This document shows positions 40,208 to 50,787 of a stretch of DNA of 64,000 nucleotides, piece by piece (position 1 is the stretch's first letter; each line of letters starts with the position of its first letter). The position numbers were made by a program, and so were the translations under genes. This stretch comes from Marinitoga lauensis (lineage in GTDB: Bacteria; Thermotogota; Thermotogae; Petrotogales; Petrotogaceae): contig NZ_QHLX01000003.1 in the NCBI RefSeq assembly GCF_004135675.1, positions 248,001 to 312,000 on the forward strand, given 5' to 3'. The notes beneath the pieces were generated by a model. The model was not told the DNA's origin and ran no database searches. It worked only from the letters and a program-made list of their open reading frames with translations.

Positions 40208-41716
40208 TATAACCTCCACTTTCTATTATCTTTTTCTATAAAATAAAAAGATTCTTCTGGACCCCAACTTCCTGCAGGGTAAAAATACAAGTTTTCATTG
40301 GAATTTTCCCATATTTCGAGAACAGGTGTAACTACTCTCCATGATTCTTCCATAACATCATTTCTTACATATAATGTTTGGTCACCAAGCAGTGCATCAA
40401 GAATTAATCTTTCATAAGCATCCTGGGTTTCAAAATTAAAAAAGTTCTTATATTTAAATTCCATATTAAGGGTATTTATACATATTTTTGAACCAGGTTG
40501 CTTTGCCTGAAGAATAAGAGAAAAACCTTCATCAGGTTGTATTCTTATAACAAGTGCATTGGGCTCAATTCTTACAGGATAAAAATCTGAAAATAAAGAG
40601 TGAGGAACGTCTTTGAATATTATGGAAACTTCGGAAATTTTTTCTTTTAATCTTTTTCCGGTTCTTATATAAAATGGAATTCCGCTCCATCTCCAATTAT
40701 CAATTAATAATTTTGCGGCTATGAAGGTTTCTGTTGTAGAATTTTTACCAACTTCATCTTTATATGATTTAACTTTTTCATTATCAATGATACCATCAAT
40801 ATACTGTCCTCTTATAATCCAATTATTTAAATTATCTTTCGGAAATTCCCTGATAGACTTTAAAACCTTTATTTTTTCTCCATGTATCATTTCTGCATTT
40901 AAAGAAGCAGGGGTTCCATTGCAATTAAAGTTAGTAATTGTAATATATGGTTTTGAAACATATCTCTTAAAAGTCCTGTCTGATCAAAATATCCAACTCT
41001 ATTTCCTATACCTAATTTTTCTGAAACGGTGATTTGAACATGATCTATGTATTTGTAATTCCAGATAGGCTCAAAAACAATATTTGCAAACCTCATCATC
41101 ATAATATTTTGAACGGTTTCTTTTCCTAAATAATGGTCAATCCTATATATTTGATTTTCACTTAAATGAGCATGTAGTTCAGCATCTAATTTTTTGGCGC
41201 TATTTAAATCTTTTCCAAAGGGTTTTTCGATAACAATTCTTGAATAATTATTCATTTCTTCTGTAAGTCCAAAGGATCCCATGTTTTTTATTATAGGCAA
41301 ATAAATATTTGGAGGAGTGGCAAAATAAAATAAGTGATTGTTTTCTGTTTTTTCTTTTTTATCTAAATATGATAATCTTTTTTTAAGTTATTATATAGTT
41401 CTTCTGAATTATAATTTCCTGATAGAAAATATAAATGAGATACAAACATATTAATTAATTTTTTATCTTTAAAATCCTCCAGAAGTCTGTTATATGCTTT
41501 TTTTCTATATTCTTCATCGTTTATATTTGACCTTCCTACGCCCAATAAATAAAAATTAACTAATTTTCTTTTTTTAAATAATTGAAAAATAGAAGGAATT
41601 AACTTCCTAAAAGTTAAGTCTCCAGAAGCGCCAAAAATAATAATCCCTGCAGGAGAAGGTGTTGGATCATCACATAGTTCTACATATGAACCTAATTTAT
41701 TTTCAACATAACTCAT
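40207..41716 (-). CDS. zwf: Glucose-6-phosphate 1-dehydrogenase (frameshifted)
   Basis: Zwf oxidises glucose 6-phosphate with NAD(P)+ in the first step of the oxidative pentose-phosphate route. About 500 residues. The nucleotide fold [19 protein letters not shown] lies near residue 28. [14 protein letters not shown] and the catalytic [13 protein letters not shown] follow, and the C-terminal domain keeps [27 protein letters not shown] sequence. Breaks near 41375 (one A, restoring [16 protein letters not shown]) and in the G-run at 40910-40913 (restoring [16 protein letters not shown]) split it in three. It lies 6 bp after gnd. Confidence 0.95.
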
Positions 41717-41722
41717 AAAAAA

Positions 41723-42700
41723 TCATCCCTTATATTTTTCATGTGGATTTGCAGGTTTAACTTCTCCTGCTCCTGCTATGCTTTTTTTAATATCTTGAGT
41801 CTTATCGTAAACTGCATGACCACCAAACTCTTTTCTTAAAGCAGCAACAACTTTATCAGAAAAAACGTCTTTTTGTCTTGATTGAAATCTTTTAAATAAT
41901 GAATTTGATATTATAGGTATAGAAACACCTTTTTCCACAGCTTCTAATACAGTCCATCTGGCTTCACCAGAATCTTCAACATAACCCTGTATTTCTTCCA
42001 GATTATCATCATTTTTAAAGGCGTTTTCTAATAATTCTAATAACCAGGATCTTATAACGCTACCATGATTCCAGAGATGCGCAACATCATGTAAATTTAA
42101 ATATTTTCCATATTCTGAAGCTTTTAACAACTCAAATCCTTCACCATATGCTTCCATTAATCCATATTCGATGCCATTATGAATCATTTTTACAAAGTGT
42201 CCTGCTCCATTAGGACCACAATATAAATAGCCATCTTCTGGAGCTAATGTTTTTAATATTGGTTCAATGTATTCAAATATCTCTTTTTCGCCACCAATCA
42301 TAGTACAATAGCCTTCTTTTAGTCCCCAAATACCACCGGAAACACCTGCATCAATATAATGAATGCCATATTCTTTTAATTTTTTTGATCTTCTCAAATC
42401 ATCTTTATAATATGTGTTAGCACCATCGATGATAATATCTCCTTTTTTTAATAATGGTATTAGCTTATTTATTGTATCGTCTGTAATTTCTCCAGCTGGT
42501 AGCATTAACCATATTATTTTTGGGTTGTCTAATTTTTCAACAAATTCTTCCAATGAAAAAGCGCCAATTGCTCCTTTTTTTACCATATCTTCTACCTTTT
42601 CCTTGGTTCTATTATAAACAACTACTTCATGATTATCCTTTAATAATCTTTTTGCCATATTTTTCCCCATTCTGCCTAAACCTATAATACCTAATTTCAT
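41723..42700 (-). CDS. gnd: 6-phosphogluconate dehydrogenase, decarboxylating (short GndA/YqeC type)
   Basis: It converts 6-phosphogluconate to ribulose 5-phosphate, CO2 and NAD(P)H. It has 325 residues, the shorter type lacking the long C-terminal tail. The N-terminal GLGRMGKNMAKRLL and NRT binding loop are present, then IDGANTYYKDDLRRSK, DAGVSGGIWGLKEGYCTMIGG and the active-site HFVKMIHNGIEYGLMEAYGEG. First gene of the gnd-zwf-pgl operon; frame intact; GAGAGGTGA precedes its ATG. Confidence 0.95.
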   Translation of the reverse strand: MKLGIIGLGRMGKNMAKRLLKDNHEVVVYNRTKEKVEDMVKKGAIGAFSLEEFVEKLDNPKIIWLMLPAGEITDDTINKLIPLLKKGDIIIDGANTYYKDDLRRSKKLKEYGIHYIDAGVSGGIWGLKEGYCTMIGGEKEIFEYIEPILKTLAPEDGYLYCGPNGAGHFVKMIHNGIEYGLMEAYGEGFELLKASEYGKYLNLHDVAHLWNHGSVIRSWLLELLENAFKNDDNLEEIQGYVEDSGEARWTVLEAVEKGVSIPIISNSLFKRFQSRQKDVFSDKVVAALRKEFGGHAVYDKTQDIKKSIAGAGEVKPANPHEKYKG

Positions 42701-42722
42701 AATTTCACCTCTCCCTGTTATA

Positions 42723-42757
42723 AAAATAACCTGGTCAGTTTAAAGGACCAGGGTATT
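42723..42757. terminator. Bidirectional terminator
   Basis: CCTGGTC (42730-42736) pairs with GACCAGG (42746-42752) around a 9-base loop, with T-rich sequence on each side. It separates the AAA/nuclease gene from gnd; both are read leftward, so it ends the former. Confidence 0.8.
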
Positions 42758-44294
42758 ATTTTTCCATCTTTTCAATAATATAATCCTCAATATTTCTTTT
42801 TTTAGAATTTATATTTATTCCTATAAGATATATCTCTCTTCCTTTATATTTTTCATAGTATTTCTTTTCTTTTATCTGAGCTAGTGCTTCTTCTGCACTT
42901 TTGTCCAGTTTTGCTTCGAATATATATACCCTTTCATTGAATTCCAATACTACATCACTTCTCCCAATATTTGTCATTTCTTCTGCTCTTACATTTAATC
43001 CGGCTATTGCCAGTATTGCAAATATTAATGAGTGATAATATCTTTCTTCTTTTTCATGTAGATTATACGGTATTGAACTTATTACTTTTTTTATTTCTTC
43101 TATTAATCCTTCTATATCATTGTCATATATTTTTTCATATATTATATTTTCTGCTTCATCTAATCCTTTTAATCCATAGTTTGCTTCTAATATTAATCTT
43201 GAGAAACTGCTTTTTACTTCTATGTTTGGATAGTCGAGTATATATTTTTCTTTTAATCCCAATTTTTTTATTCCTTTAAAGGTTAAATATCCTGCCTGTG
43301 TGAAGAATATATTTGCATTTGCATCTTCTATTTCTCTTGTTGAGAAATCCATTGCACTTACTGTTTCCTTTACTAAATCCTCATAGGTTATCTTTCTGTT
43401 TTTTATGTATTCGTATAAGAATGATGGAGATCCACTTTCAAACCAGTAATTTTGAAATTTCTTTTCTTCAAAGAATTTTAATATTGAAAATGGATTATAT
43501 ACATAATGTTCTCCATCAAATGAAAATCCATTATAATACTCTTTTAATCCTTTTAATAATTCTTCTTCACTTATTCCCATTTCCTCTGATGTTTCTTTTA
43601 TGTGCTCTTTGAAATAATGTTCGAGTTCTTCCTGTGTATATCCTAACATCTGTGAGTATTTTTTGTTTAATGATATATCGTTTAAATTATTTAATGCAGA
43701 GAATACTCCTGTTTTTGTGAATTTCGTTATTCCTGTGATGAATACGAATTTTATGTATTCATCATTTGATTTTATTGTGACATAAAAATCCCTTAATATT
43801 TCTCTATATCTTTCTGCTTTTTCTTTATTATTTATATTATCCAGTATTGGTTTTTCATATTCATCTACCAGTATTACTACCTTTTCTTTTTCCGATAAAG
43901 CCATGATTAACTCGTCAAATGAGTATTTGTAATGATTACTTTCCAATTCTATATTATATTTTTTTGCTTCCTTTTTTATTATTCTTAATAACCCTTCTTT
44001 CAAGTCATCTGCTGTTTCACTTATCACATCTAACAAGCTTATTTTTATTATCGGATATTCTTTAAATTCCCATTTGTCATATATATAAGTATCCTTGAAT
44101 AATTCTTTTTCTCCTTTGAATATATAATACAATGTTGATACCGTTAAGCTCTTTCCAAATCTTCTTGGACGGGATAAAAATATTGGCACTTCTGAACTTA
44201 TCAGGTTATATATATATTTCGTTTTATCTACATACACATAATTTCCTTCTATTATCTTTTTATAATCCTGTACACCTATTGGCAATTTTTTCAT
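42756..44294 (-). CDS. AAA-ATPase-like protein with C-terminal PD-(D/E)XK nuclease-like domain
   Basis: It has 512 residues from ATG 44294 (GGAGGTGGA before it). The N-terminal AAA-ATPase-like domain begins KLPIGVQDYKKIIEGNYVYVDKTKYIYNLI and has the loop FLSRPRRFGKSLTVSTLYY in place of a standard Walker A, then VVILVDEYEKPI (Walker B). The C-terminal SDVVLEFNERVYIFEAKLD has the Asp...GluxLys of PD-(D/E)XK enzymes. The family is widespread, often multicopy and of unknown function; a role with mobile DNA is only a guess. It is flanked by a terminator and by palindromic repeats, and is not part of the gnd operon. Confidence 0.85.
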   Translation of the reverse strand: MKKLPIGVQDYKKIIEGNYVYVDKTKYIYNLISSEVPIFLSRPRRFGKSLTVSTLYYIFKGEKELFKDTYIYDKWEFKEYPIIKISLLDVISETADDLKEGLLRIIKKEAKKYNIELESNHYKYSFDELIMALSEKEKVVILVDEYEKPILDNINNKEKAERYREILRDFYVTIKSNDEYIKFVFITGITKFTKTGVFSALNNLNDISLNKKYSQMLGYTQEELEHYFKEHIKETSEEMGISEEELLKGLKEYYNGFSFDGEHYVYNPFSILKFFEEKKFQNYWFESGSPSFLYEYIKNRKITYEDLVKETVSAMDFSTREIEDANANIFFTQAGYLTFKGIKKLGLKEKYILDYPNIEVKSSFSRLILEANYGLKGLDEAENIIYEKIYDNDIEGLIEEIKKVISSIPYNLHEKEERYYHSLIFAILAIAGLNVRAEEMTNIGRSDVVLEFNERVYIFEAKLDKSAEEALAQIKEKKYYEKYKGREIYLIGININSKKRNIEDYIIEKMEK

Positions 44295-44328
44295 CAGTTC
44301 CACCTCCTGCTTCAATTATACCAGAACA

Positions 44329-44512
44329 TTCCGCGTAGCGGAAAATTTGTTATTTTTTGTTATTTTATATATTTTTTCTAAAATACTTCGCGTAGCGAAG
44401 AGTTAAGACCTTCATATAGTGAATCATTTCGTTTTGCGAAAGGATTAAGGTTATTTTTTTATTTTATAATAAACATATTTTTCTTAAAACTCTTCACGAA
44501 GTGAAGAGTTTT
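44329..44512. repeat. Cluster of four palindromes of the CTTCGC/GCGAAG family
   Basis: Hairpins at 44329-44343 (TTCCGC-GTA-GCGGAA), 44386-44400 (CTTCGC-GTA-GCGAAG), 44427-44441 (TTTCG-TTTTG-CGAAA) and 44486-44512 (a 12-bp stem AAAACTCTTCAC with a GAA loop), spaced by AT-rich DNA with TTAAGG/TTAAGA motifs. The last one could also terminate the leftward gene at 44527. There is no coding potential in this 230-bp gap. Confidence 0.75.
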
Positions 44513-44526
44513 ATGCATTTCATTTG

Positions 44527-45249
44527 TCATTCCAATAATAGTTCTTTTAATATCTCTCTATAATCTTCATTAATGTATAATTTCCCTTTTTCACCAAACA
44601 AAATTCTTTCTTTTTTAGAAGGAGAATTCCTTGAAATGGCGCTGGTAAATGCAGATATAGATCTTGTATCTTTTAATTCTAAATCTTTAATTATTTCATC
44701 TTTAGAACTTTTTCCTTTTTTAACCATATATTTCAAGAAATTTTTTGTAGATTCAGTTAATGAATTAATCAATCCTTTTAATTCCTCTTTTGACCATTTT
44801 TCTTCTGTAATCTTAGAACTGCCAATTAATTCTTTAAAGATCCTTATTCTAAATGAAAGATCATTAGATAATATACCAAAAAGATATTCTGTTGGCAGGT
44901 TTCCGTAATCTATTAAATCAATTAATTCTTTTAATAGATTTTCAGATTGAATAATTCCTTTATTTATTCCTAATGTATCTAAATCAATCTTTTCATTTCC
45001 GTAAATTAAAATTTTCTTTTCAATATCAATTGAGATGCGTAATCGATTAAATAATGATATAATAAATAAGGAAAGAAATTTTTCTTCAATTTCCCGTGGA
45101 AATGTTTCAGTTTTTAAAAAATCTAAAATATCATAAAAATCATTTTTTGTATTTAATTTGTCAAAAATTTCGCTTTTTAGCTTTTTTTCTTCATTTAATA
45201 TATTCTTTCCAAGAAAAGAATATAATGTTTTTAAAATTTCTTTATACAA
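44527..45249 (-). CDS. Hypothetical soluble protein
   Basis: I do not recognise this protein of about 240 residues. It is helix-rich and charged, without signal peptide or membrane span. The C-terminal 70 residues (NFLKYMVKKGKSSKDEIIKDLELKDTRSISAFTSAI...YINEDYREIL) could be a winged helix. I prefer the TTG start at 45249, since AGAGGTGA stands a normal distance before it; the GTG at 45258 would overlap that site. It stands alone, divergent from the pseudouridine synthase. Confidence 0.65.
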   Translation of the reverse strand: MYKEILKTLYSFLGKNILNEEKKLKSEIFDKLNTKNDFYDILDFLKTETFPREIEEKFLSLFIISLFNRLRISIDIEKKILIYGNEKIDLDTLGINKGIIQSENLLKELIDLIDYGNLPTEYLFGILSNDLSFRIRIFKELIGSSKITEEKWSKEELKGLINSLTESTKNFLKYMVKKGKSSKDEIIKDLELKDTRSISAFTSAISRNSPSKKERILFGEKGKLYINEDYREILKELLLE

Positions 45250-45311
45250 AATGATCACCTCTTTATAATTTTATCTGATTATATATATTATACCAGAAAA
45301 GGAGTGTTTAT

Positions 45312-46199
45312 ATGCAAAAACATATAATTGTAAATGATAGGAATTATTATAAAAGATTGGATAAGTTTTTGAGAAATAACTATAAGGAATTAAAATTAGG
45401 ATTTATATATAAACTTTTAAGAAAAGGATTTATATATGTAAATGGAAAAAGAGTAAAAAAACAGGATTTTGAATTGAATATTGGTGATAGTGTTGAAATA
45501 AGATATAATGGACCATTAGATGAGAGAAAAAAAGAAGAGAAGATTTTACCCAGACCATTAGATTTAGAAATTATTTTTGAGGATGATAAAATAATAGCCA
45601 TAAATAAACCTGCAGGTATTTCTGTTCACCCTGGTAGAAATGAAGAAAAGGTAACTATTATAGAAGGATTATTATATTATGCAAAGGATAAATTTGAACC
45701 TCATTTAGTACATAGATTGGATAAACATACTTCCGGAGTGTTAGTGATAGCAAAAAATAAAATTGTTTCAAGGGAATTAACGGATATTATAAAAGGAAGG
45801 GATATAACAAAGAAATATCAGGCATTGGTTGTAGGTTATTTAAAAGGTGATAATAATAAATTAGAGAGCGTTTTAGAAGACAAAAATGCAGTGTTATATT
45901 ATGATGTTTTAGAGAATTATAAGGTGAATAATATAGATCTAACATTAGTTGATATTGAATTAAAAACAGGAAGGAAACATCAGATAAGAAAGCAATTTGC
46001 AAAAATTGGAAGTCCTGTGGCTGGTGATAATAAATACGGTAATTTTGAAGTAAATAGAATATTAAAAAAGCAAATAGGTCTTAAAAGGTATTTCTTGCAT
46101 TCATACTTTTTGGAATTTAGATATAAAAATAAAAGATACACATTAATTTCTAATCTAACACCTGATTTAAGAAAGGTATTGAATAGGTTAGGAGGATAA
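45312..46199 (+). CDS. RluA/RluD-family pseudouridine synthase
   Basis: It isomerises uridine to pseudouridine in rRNA. It has 295 residues: an N-terminal S4 RNA-binding domain (LRNNYKELKLGFIYKLLRKGFIYVNGKRVKKQD) and a catalytic domain with HLVHRLDKHTSGVLVIAKN holding the catalytic Asp, followed by LKTGRKHQIRKQFA. The layout is that of RluD/RluC; the exact rRNA site is not decidable. AAAAGGAG precedes its ATG. Frame intact; followed after 4 bp by the DUF5693 gene. Confidence 0.92.
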   Translation: MQKHIIVNDRNYYKRLDKFLRNNYKELKLGFIYKLLRKGFIYVNGKRVKKQDFELNIGDSVEIRYNGPLDERKKEEKILPRPLDLEIIFEDDKIIAINKPAGISVHPGRNEEKVTIIEGLLYYAKDKFEPHLVHRLDKHTSGVLVIAKNKIVSRELTDIIKGRDITKKYQALVVGYLKGDNNKLESVLEDKNAVLYYDVLENYKVNNIDLTLVDIELKTGRKHQIRKQFAKIGSPVAGDNKYGNFEVNRILKKQIGLKRYFLHSYFLEFRYKNKRYTLISNLTPDLRKVLNRLGG

Positions 46200-46203
46200 T
46201 AAT

Positions 46204-47487
46204 TTGAAAAAGAGAAAAAAAATAATATTTATTTTAGTTGTATTATATTCAATTGGTTTGTTTGTATATATATCTTTTACTGATTTTAAATATTTAAAAT
46301 CAGGATATCATATTATTGATAATAATGTTTTGATAAAACAAAGTATAAAAATAAATAATAAGAATATCGATTATTATAAATATCAGGATTATATTTTAAT
46401 AAGCGAGAATTCCACTAATATAACATTAAATGATTTTAAAGGGTTTGTATCACACTTTAATAATATTCTCATAGCAGAATTTTCTGATTTTGGATATTTG
46501 TTTGATAGATATAAAGTTAGTTTAAATAAATCTGAATTGAATAGAATAAGATATGTGCATTATATAAAGCCAAAAGAAATGGATAAATATAATGTTGACC
46601 AAATAGTTCAAAGATTTTGGAGAGCATTTAATGAAAGAAGAATAAATATTTTTTATATTCCAGATCATTTTAAAAGAGAAAAAATAATTATAGAAATAAA
46701 AAATAAAATAAATAATTATAATGAGTCGATACCAAATTTGATAAAAGTAAAGGATAACATTAGTTTTTTAACTGCTGTTGTAAATACCGTATTTTTAACC
46801 TTATATGTGCCAATATTGGCTATTATATTTTTAATAATGTATATTTATTTTAATCCATGGTCTTATGTTTTTTTAGCCATTATATATTCATTTTTATCCT
46901 GGATATATTGGAAAAAAAGGTTCGAAAAGAACAAAAAAATCTTATATGCTATATTATTGAATATCCTTTTTGGAATGTTAATATATGGAACGGGGTATAA
47001 ATATTTTTATATTTATAAAATCTCTGTTATAAGAGGTATTAAACTACTATTGATAACCTTACCATTTGTATTATTTTTAGTGCAAATAAAAAATTTTAAA
47101 ATGAAGAAGAAAGACATCATTTTATCTTCTGTGATGTTGGGTGTAATTGCAATATACTATATTTTAAGAAGTGGAAATTTCGGATTTTCAACGATGTTTG
47201 AAAGAAATATAAGAGATTTTCTTGAAAGGACGCTAATAGCAAGGCCGAGGTTTAAAGAATTATTTGCTTATCTTTTTGTCTTTACAAAACCACCAACAAA
47301 ATTTTTTGAAATATTCTGGAATATCGGGCAATCAATACTTTTTGTTTCTATTTTGGATACATTTTTGCATTTTCAAACGCCAATATATTTAGGAGTGTTA
47401 AGAACAGTAAATGCGTTTATAATAGCCTATATTGTTTATAAAATTCTTTCTTTAATGTGGAGGGAGAAAAATGGAAAGAGAAATTAA
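46204..47487 (+). CDS. DUF5693-like multi-spanning membrane protein
   Basis: It has 427 residues from TTG 46204 (KKRKKIIFILVVLYS), with AGGAGGATAA upstream. An N-terminal anchor is followed by an outside domain with VHYIKPKEMDKYNVDQIVQRFWRAFNERRINIFYIP, the conserved Arg-rich feature of DUF5693. About eight membrane spans follow, from residue 190 to the end, with a loop containing FERNIRDFLERTLIARPRFKELF. In other bacteria DUF5693 genes neighbour cell-surface pyruvyl-transferase genes; none is here. Function unknown. It overlaps the next gene by 17 bp. Confidence 0.72.
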   Translation: MKKRKKIIFILVVLYSIGLFVYISFTDFKYLKSGYHIIDNNVLIKQSIKINNKNIDYYKYQDYILISENSTNITLNDFKGFVSHFNNILIAEFSDFGYLFDRYKVSLNKSELNRIRYVHYIKPKEMDKYNVDQIVQRFWRAFNERRINIFYIPDHFKREKIIIEIKNKINNYNESIPNLIKVKDNISFLTAVVNTVFLTLYVPILAIIFLIMYIYFNPWSYVFLAIIYSFLSWIYWKKRFEKNKKILYAILLNILFGMLIYGTGYKYFYIYKISVIRGIKLLLITLPFVLFLVQIKNFKMKKKDIILSSVMLGVIAIYYILRSGNFGFSTMFERNIRDFLERTLIARPRFKELFAYLFVFTKPPTKFFEIFWNIGQSILFVSILDTFLHFQTPIYLGVLRTVNAFIIAYIVYKILSLMWREKNGKRN

Positions 47488-48271
47488 AATAAAAGCTTTT
47501 GATGCAGGAGAAAATATTGATATACAAATGATAGCATCTAAATTACAATTACCTATAGTAACAAAGTGGGAAATTCCCTTGATTTTGAATTATAATCAAA
47601 AAGATGTTCATATATATCAATTTGGAGCATTTGTATTTTTTGATTTTTTAGATAAGGAAATAAAGGAATTCATTAACTACCTTGAAAAACTATTGGAAAT
47701 AGAGATAAAAACAAGATTTGAAGATGAATTGATTATAAAAATAGTTGATGATTTGAACAAAAACTTTTATATGGATAATAATAAAGAGATTTTATTTATA
47801 AATGAAAATATTTTTTCTAAAGAAATTATTTCTTTGATTTCTCTTGCAATATCCCAAAGTGTTGCTCTTGAAAGATATGAGCAATTATCAGATGATTTAG
47901 AAGAGGATATAGAAAAAACTATAAATAAATATAATAAATATAAGCATTTTTTATCTATTATGCGAAATGTTGCTGTAGGAAAGGCGTTAAATTTAATAAA
48001 AACAAGACATGAAATCATTTCTGATATTATGATCCTGGATAAACCCACTATTACCTGGGAATGGAATGTTTATGATGAATTATATGAAATTCTTGCAAGA
48101 TTTTTTGAATTAAACAGAAGATATAAAATACTTTCGCATAAGCTTGATAGTGCGTTAGAGAGTTATACAGTTCTAAATGAAATTAATGAAGGAGCAAGAG
48201 CTAATTTTCTTGAATTTTTAATCGTTATTTTAATCGTTTTTGAGATTATAATGGCGTTTTTTCATATATAA
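47471..48271 (+). CDS. DUF155 (RMD1/YagE) family membrane-anchored protein
   Basis: It has 266 residues. The family signature includes QFGAFVFFDF, then LAISQSVALERYEQLSDDLEEDI, RHEIISDIMILDKPTITWEWNVYDELYEILARFFELNRRYKILSHKLD, and a single C-terminal membrane anchor (FLEFLIVILIVFEIIMAFF). Yeast relatives (RMD1, RMD8) are known but no biochemical activity is settled. GGAGGG precedes its ATG 47471, inside the end of DUF5693. Frame intact. Confidence 0.85.
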   Translation: MEREIKIKAFDAGENIDIQMIASKLQLPIVTKWEIPLILNYNQKDVHIYQFGAFVFFDFLDKEIKEFINYLEKLLEIEIKTRFEDELIIKIVDDLNKNFYMDNNKEILFINENIFSKEIISLISLAISQSVALERYEQLSDDLEEDIEKTINKYNKYKHFLSIMRNVAVGKALNLIKTRHEIISDIMILDKPTITWEWNVYDELYEILARFFELNRRYKILSHKLDSALESYTVLNEINEGARANFLEFLIVILIVFEIIMAFFHI

Positions 48272-48286
48272 GAAAGGAGAGGTACA

Positions 48287-50457
48287 ATGCATTTTACGAA
48301 ATTACTGAATTTTACTAAATTATACAGATTTGGGAAACCGTTTGCAACGGATGCGACTTTGGTAAAACCTGAAGAAAATGATTTCAAATATTGTGAAAAA
48401 ATTGATTATTTTAAGATTAAAGATAAAGAAAATCAGGTTATATTAACATTAAACTTAGATTATGAAGATAGAGTATATGGATTAGGTGAAACATTAGGAG
48501 GATTAAATAAAAGAGGAAAAAGATATAGACTATATGCTACAGATGATCCTGTGCATACCCAGAAAAGGAGTCGCTATATGGGTCTCATCCATTTGCAATT
48601 ATAAGTGATAAATTCGGATTTTTTATAGACTATCCAGGAGAAATTATTTTTGATATTGGTTATACAAATTTCGATAAAATGACTATAACTATTAATTCAA
48701 AAGATTTTGATATATATATATTTGATAATAAAAATAATTTAGAAATAATCCAGGAATATTTGAAATTAACAGGAACACCGTATATACCACCAAAATGGGC
48801 GTTTGGGTATCAACAAAGTAGATGGAGCTATCCTGATGCAAATACTATTAAGAAGGTAGCAGAGAATTTTAGGAAGAAGAATATTCCATGTGATGCAATA
48901 TATATGGACATAGATTATATGAAAGATTATAAGGTATTTACCATAGATGAAAAGAAATTTTCGGATTTTCCAGAATTTGTATCTGAGATGAAAAATCTTG
49001 GATTTAATTTAGTTCCTATTATAGATCCGGGTGTGAAAATAGAGAAAGGTTATGATGTATATGAAGAAGGAATTGAAAAAGGATATTTTTGTAAAGAAGA
49101 AAATGGAGAAGATTTTATTGCTACGGTGTGGCCTGGATATACACATTTTCCAGATTTTTTAAATCCAGAGGTAAGAAAATGGTGGGGTGAAAAATATAAA
49201 TTATTTACTGATTTAGGTATTACCGGTTTTTGGAATGATATGAATGAACCTTCTATTTTCTTTGTACCAAAGACATTAAAAGAATATTTGAGAAAAATTG
49301 ATGATTTAAAGGAAAAAGAAGTGGGTTTAGAATTTTTCATGATTAAAGACGAAGCTATAAATTTATCTAATAAAAGGGAATATTACCAGAGTTTTTATCA
49401 TAATACTCCACAGGGAAGATATACAAATGATGAGTTGCATAATTTATATGGATATTATATGACAAAAGCTACTGTAGAAGGGTTTGAAAGGATAATTCCA
49501 GATAAAAGATATTTATTATTATCCAGAAGTAGTTATGCCGGGCATCATAGAATAGCTACTATTTGGATGGGAGATAACATGTCATGGTGGGAACATATGT
49601 TAGTAAATATTAGAATGCTTCTTTCGTTAAATATGGCAGGATTCTTTTATACTGGTGCAGATATAGGAGGATTTGGTTCTAATGCTTCTCCTGAATTAGT
49701 TATCAGATGGATGCAATTGGGAGTCTTTTCTCCATTATATAGAAATCATTCAGCATTAGGAACGAGAAATCAGGAACCGTGGGCATTTGATAAAAAAACA
49801 AAGGAAATATTAAAAGATACTATAAAATTAAGATATGCATTAATTCCTTATCTTTATTCAGAATTTTTTAATTCTATAAATCAATTAAAACCATTTATTG
49901 CGCCATTGTTTTTATATTTTAAAGATGAAATTTCTAAAGAAATTGAAGGCCAATTTATGGTTGGTGATTCAATAATGGCAACTCCTGTGATAAAACCTAA
50001 TGCCAGAGGTAGATTTGTTCATTTACCAGAGGTAAGATGGTTATATTGGAATGTATCAGATTTTAAAGAAAGGAATATTAGAATATATGAACCAGGAGAT
50101 TATTATATAAAAACAGAATTAAATGAAATTCCAGTATTTGTAAGAGAAAATTCTTTAATTATATTAAATGAAGAGGAAATAAATTATGTAGATGAAAAAC
50201 CAATCAAGGAATTGACGGTAATTGGTTTTGTTACTGATAATGCGGAATTTACATATTTTGATGATGATGGAGAAACATATGAATTTAATAATGGAAAGTA
50301 TATAAAAATAAAAATTTCTGTGAAAAAAACAGAAAATGGGTATAATTATGAATTAGAAAAGGATGAGTCTGAAGATTTTGTAAGTACTATAAAAAGAATT
50401 AAATTTGAAATATATGATGAAAATGGGAATAAAAATATAGAAATTTTCGAAATATAG
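48287..50457 (+). CDS. GH31 alpha-glucosidase (frameshifted)
   Basis: About 723 residues. It cleaves terminal alpha-linked glucose (or xylose) from oligosaccharides by retention. The N-terminal beta domain has DRVYGLGETLGGLNKRG; the barrel has YQQSRWSYPDANTIKKVAENFRKKNIPCDAIYMDIDYM. The nucleophile Asp is in GFWNDMNEPSIF, and the acid/base Asp is expected in TIWMGDNMSWWEHM; a C-terminal beta domain follows. A missing C at 48558-48560 breaks the frame; repaired, it reads VHTPEKESLYGSHPFAI. There is no signal peptide, so it is cytoplasmic, and it suits maltodextrin use alongside the malE-like gene at 55724. Its TAG lies in the first bases of an inverted repeat. Confidence 0.92.
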
Positions 50458-50544
50458 AAAATCCCCTGGAAACTGATATGATACCTCCAGAGTAGACAGT
50501 GTAATTAATAAAAAATACACTGAACTACGAGGAGGGATTTTCTA
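50455..50544. repeat. Nested inverted repeat, possible insertion-sequence end or MITE
   Basis: The outer arms TAGAAAATCCC (50455-50465) and GGGATTTTCTA (50534-50544) match perfectly. The inner arms CAGTGTA (50497-50503) and TACACTG (50516-50522) also match. GAGGAGGG near the right arm looks like a ribosome site with no gene after it, as if an element's coding part had been deleted. The left arm supplies the stop codon of the GH31 gene. The stretch from 50545 to 50787 holds nothing I recognise beyond AT-rich DNA and a TATAAT at 50753. Confidence 0.55.
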
Positions 50545-50787
50545 TTTTATACTTTGTTTAAAATAATTAAAATAAACTTCATTCCTAATGTTATTTTTAA
50601 TATCAGAAAGAGTATTACTATTTTTCCTTTTTCAAAATCTTGTGATTATTTTATATTATTTTTTGATCATCTGATATATTAATCATAAATTTAAAAATTG
50701 AAAATATAACGTAAATTTTTTTCAATTATTATTGATTATTTCTTTTTTTTGATATAATTAAAATTGAAAATTTAAAAGGGGAATTTT

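Noticed and set aside
42971..43612. Two Leu/His-rich plus-strand frames of about 100 residues each
   Set aside because: They are low-complexity mirror frames of the AAA-ATPase/nuclease gene on the minus strand, without ribosome sites.
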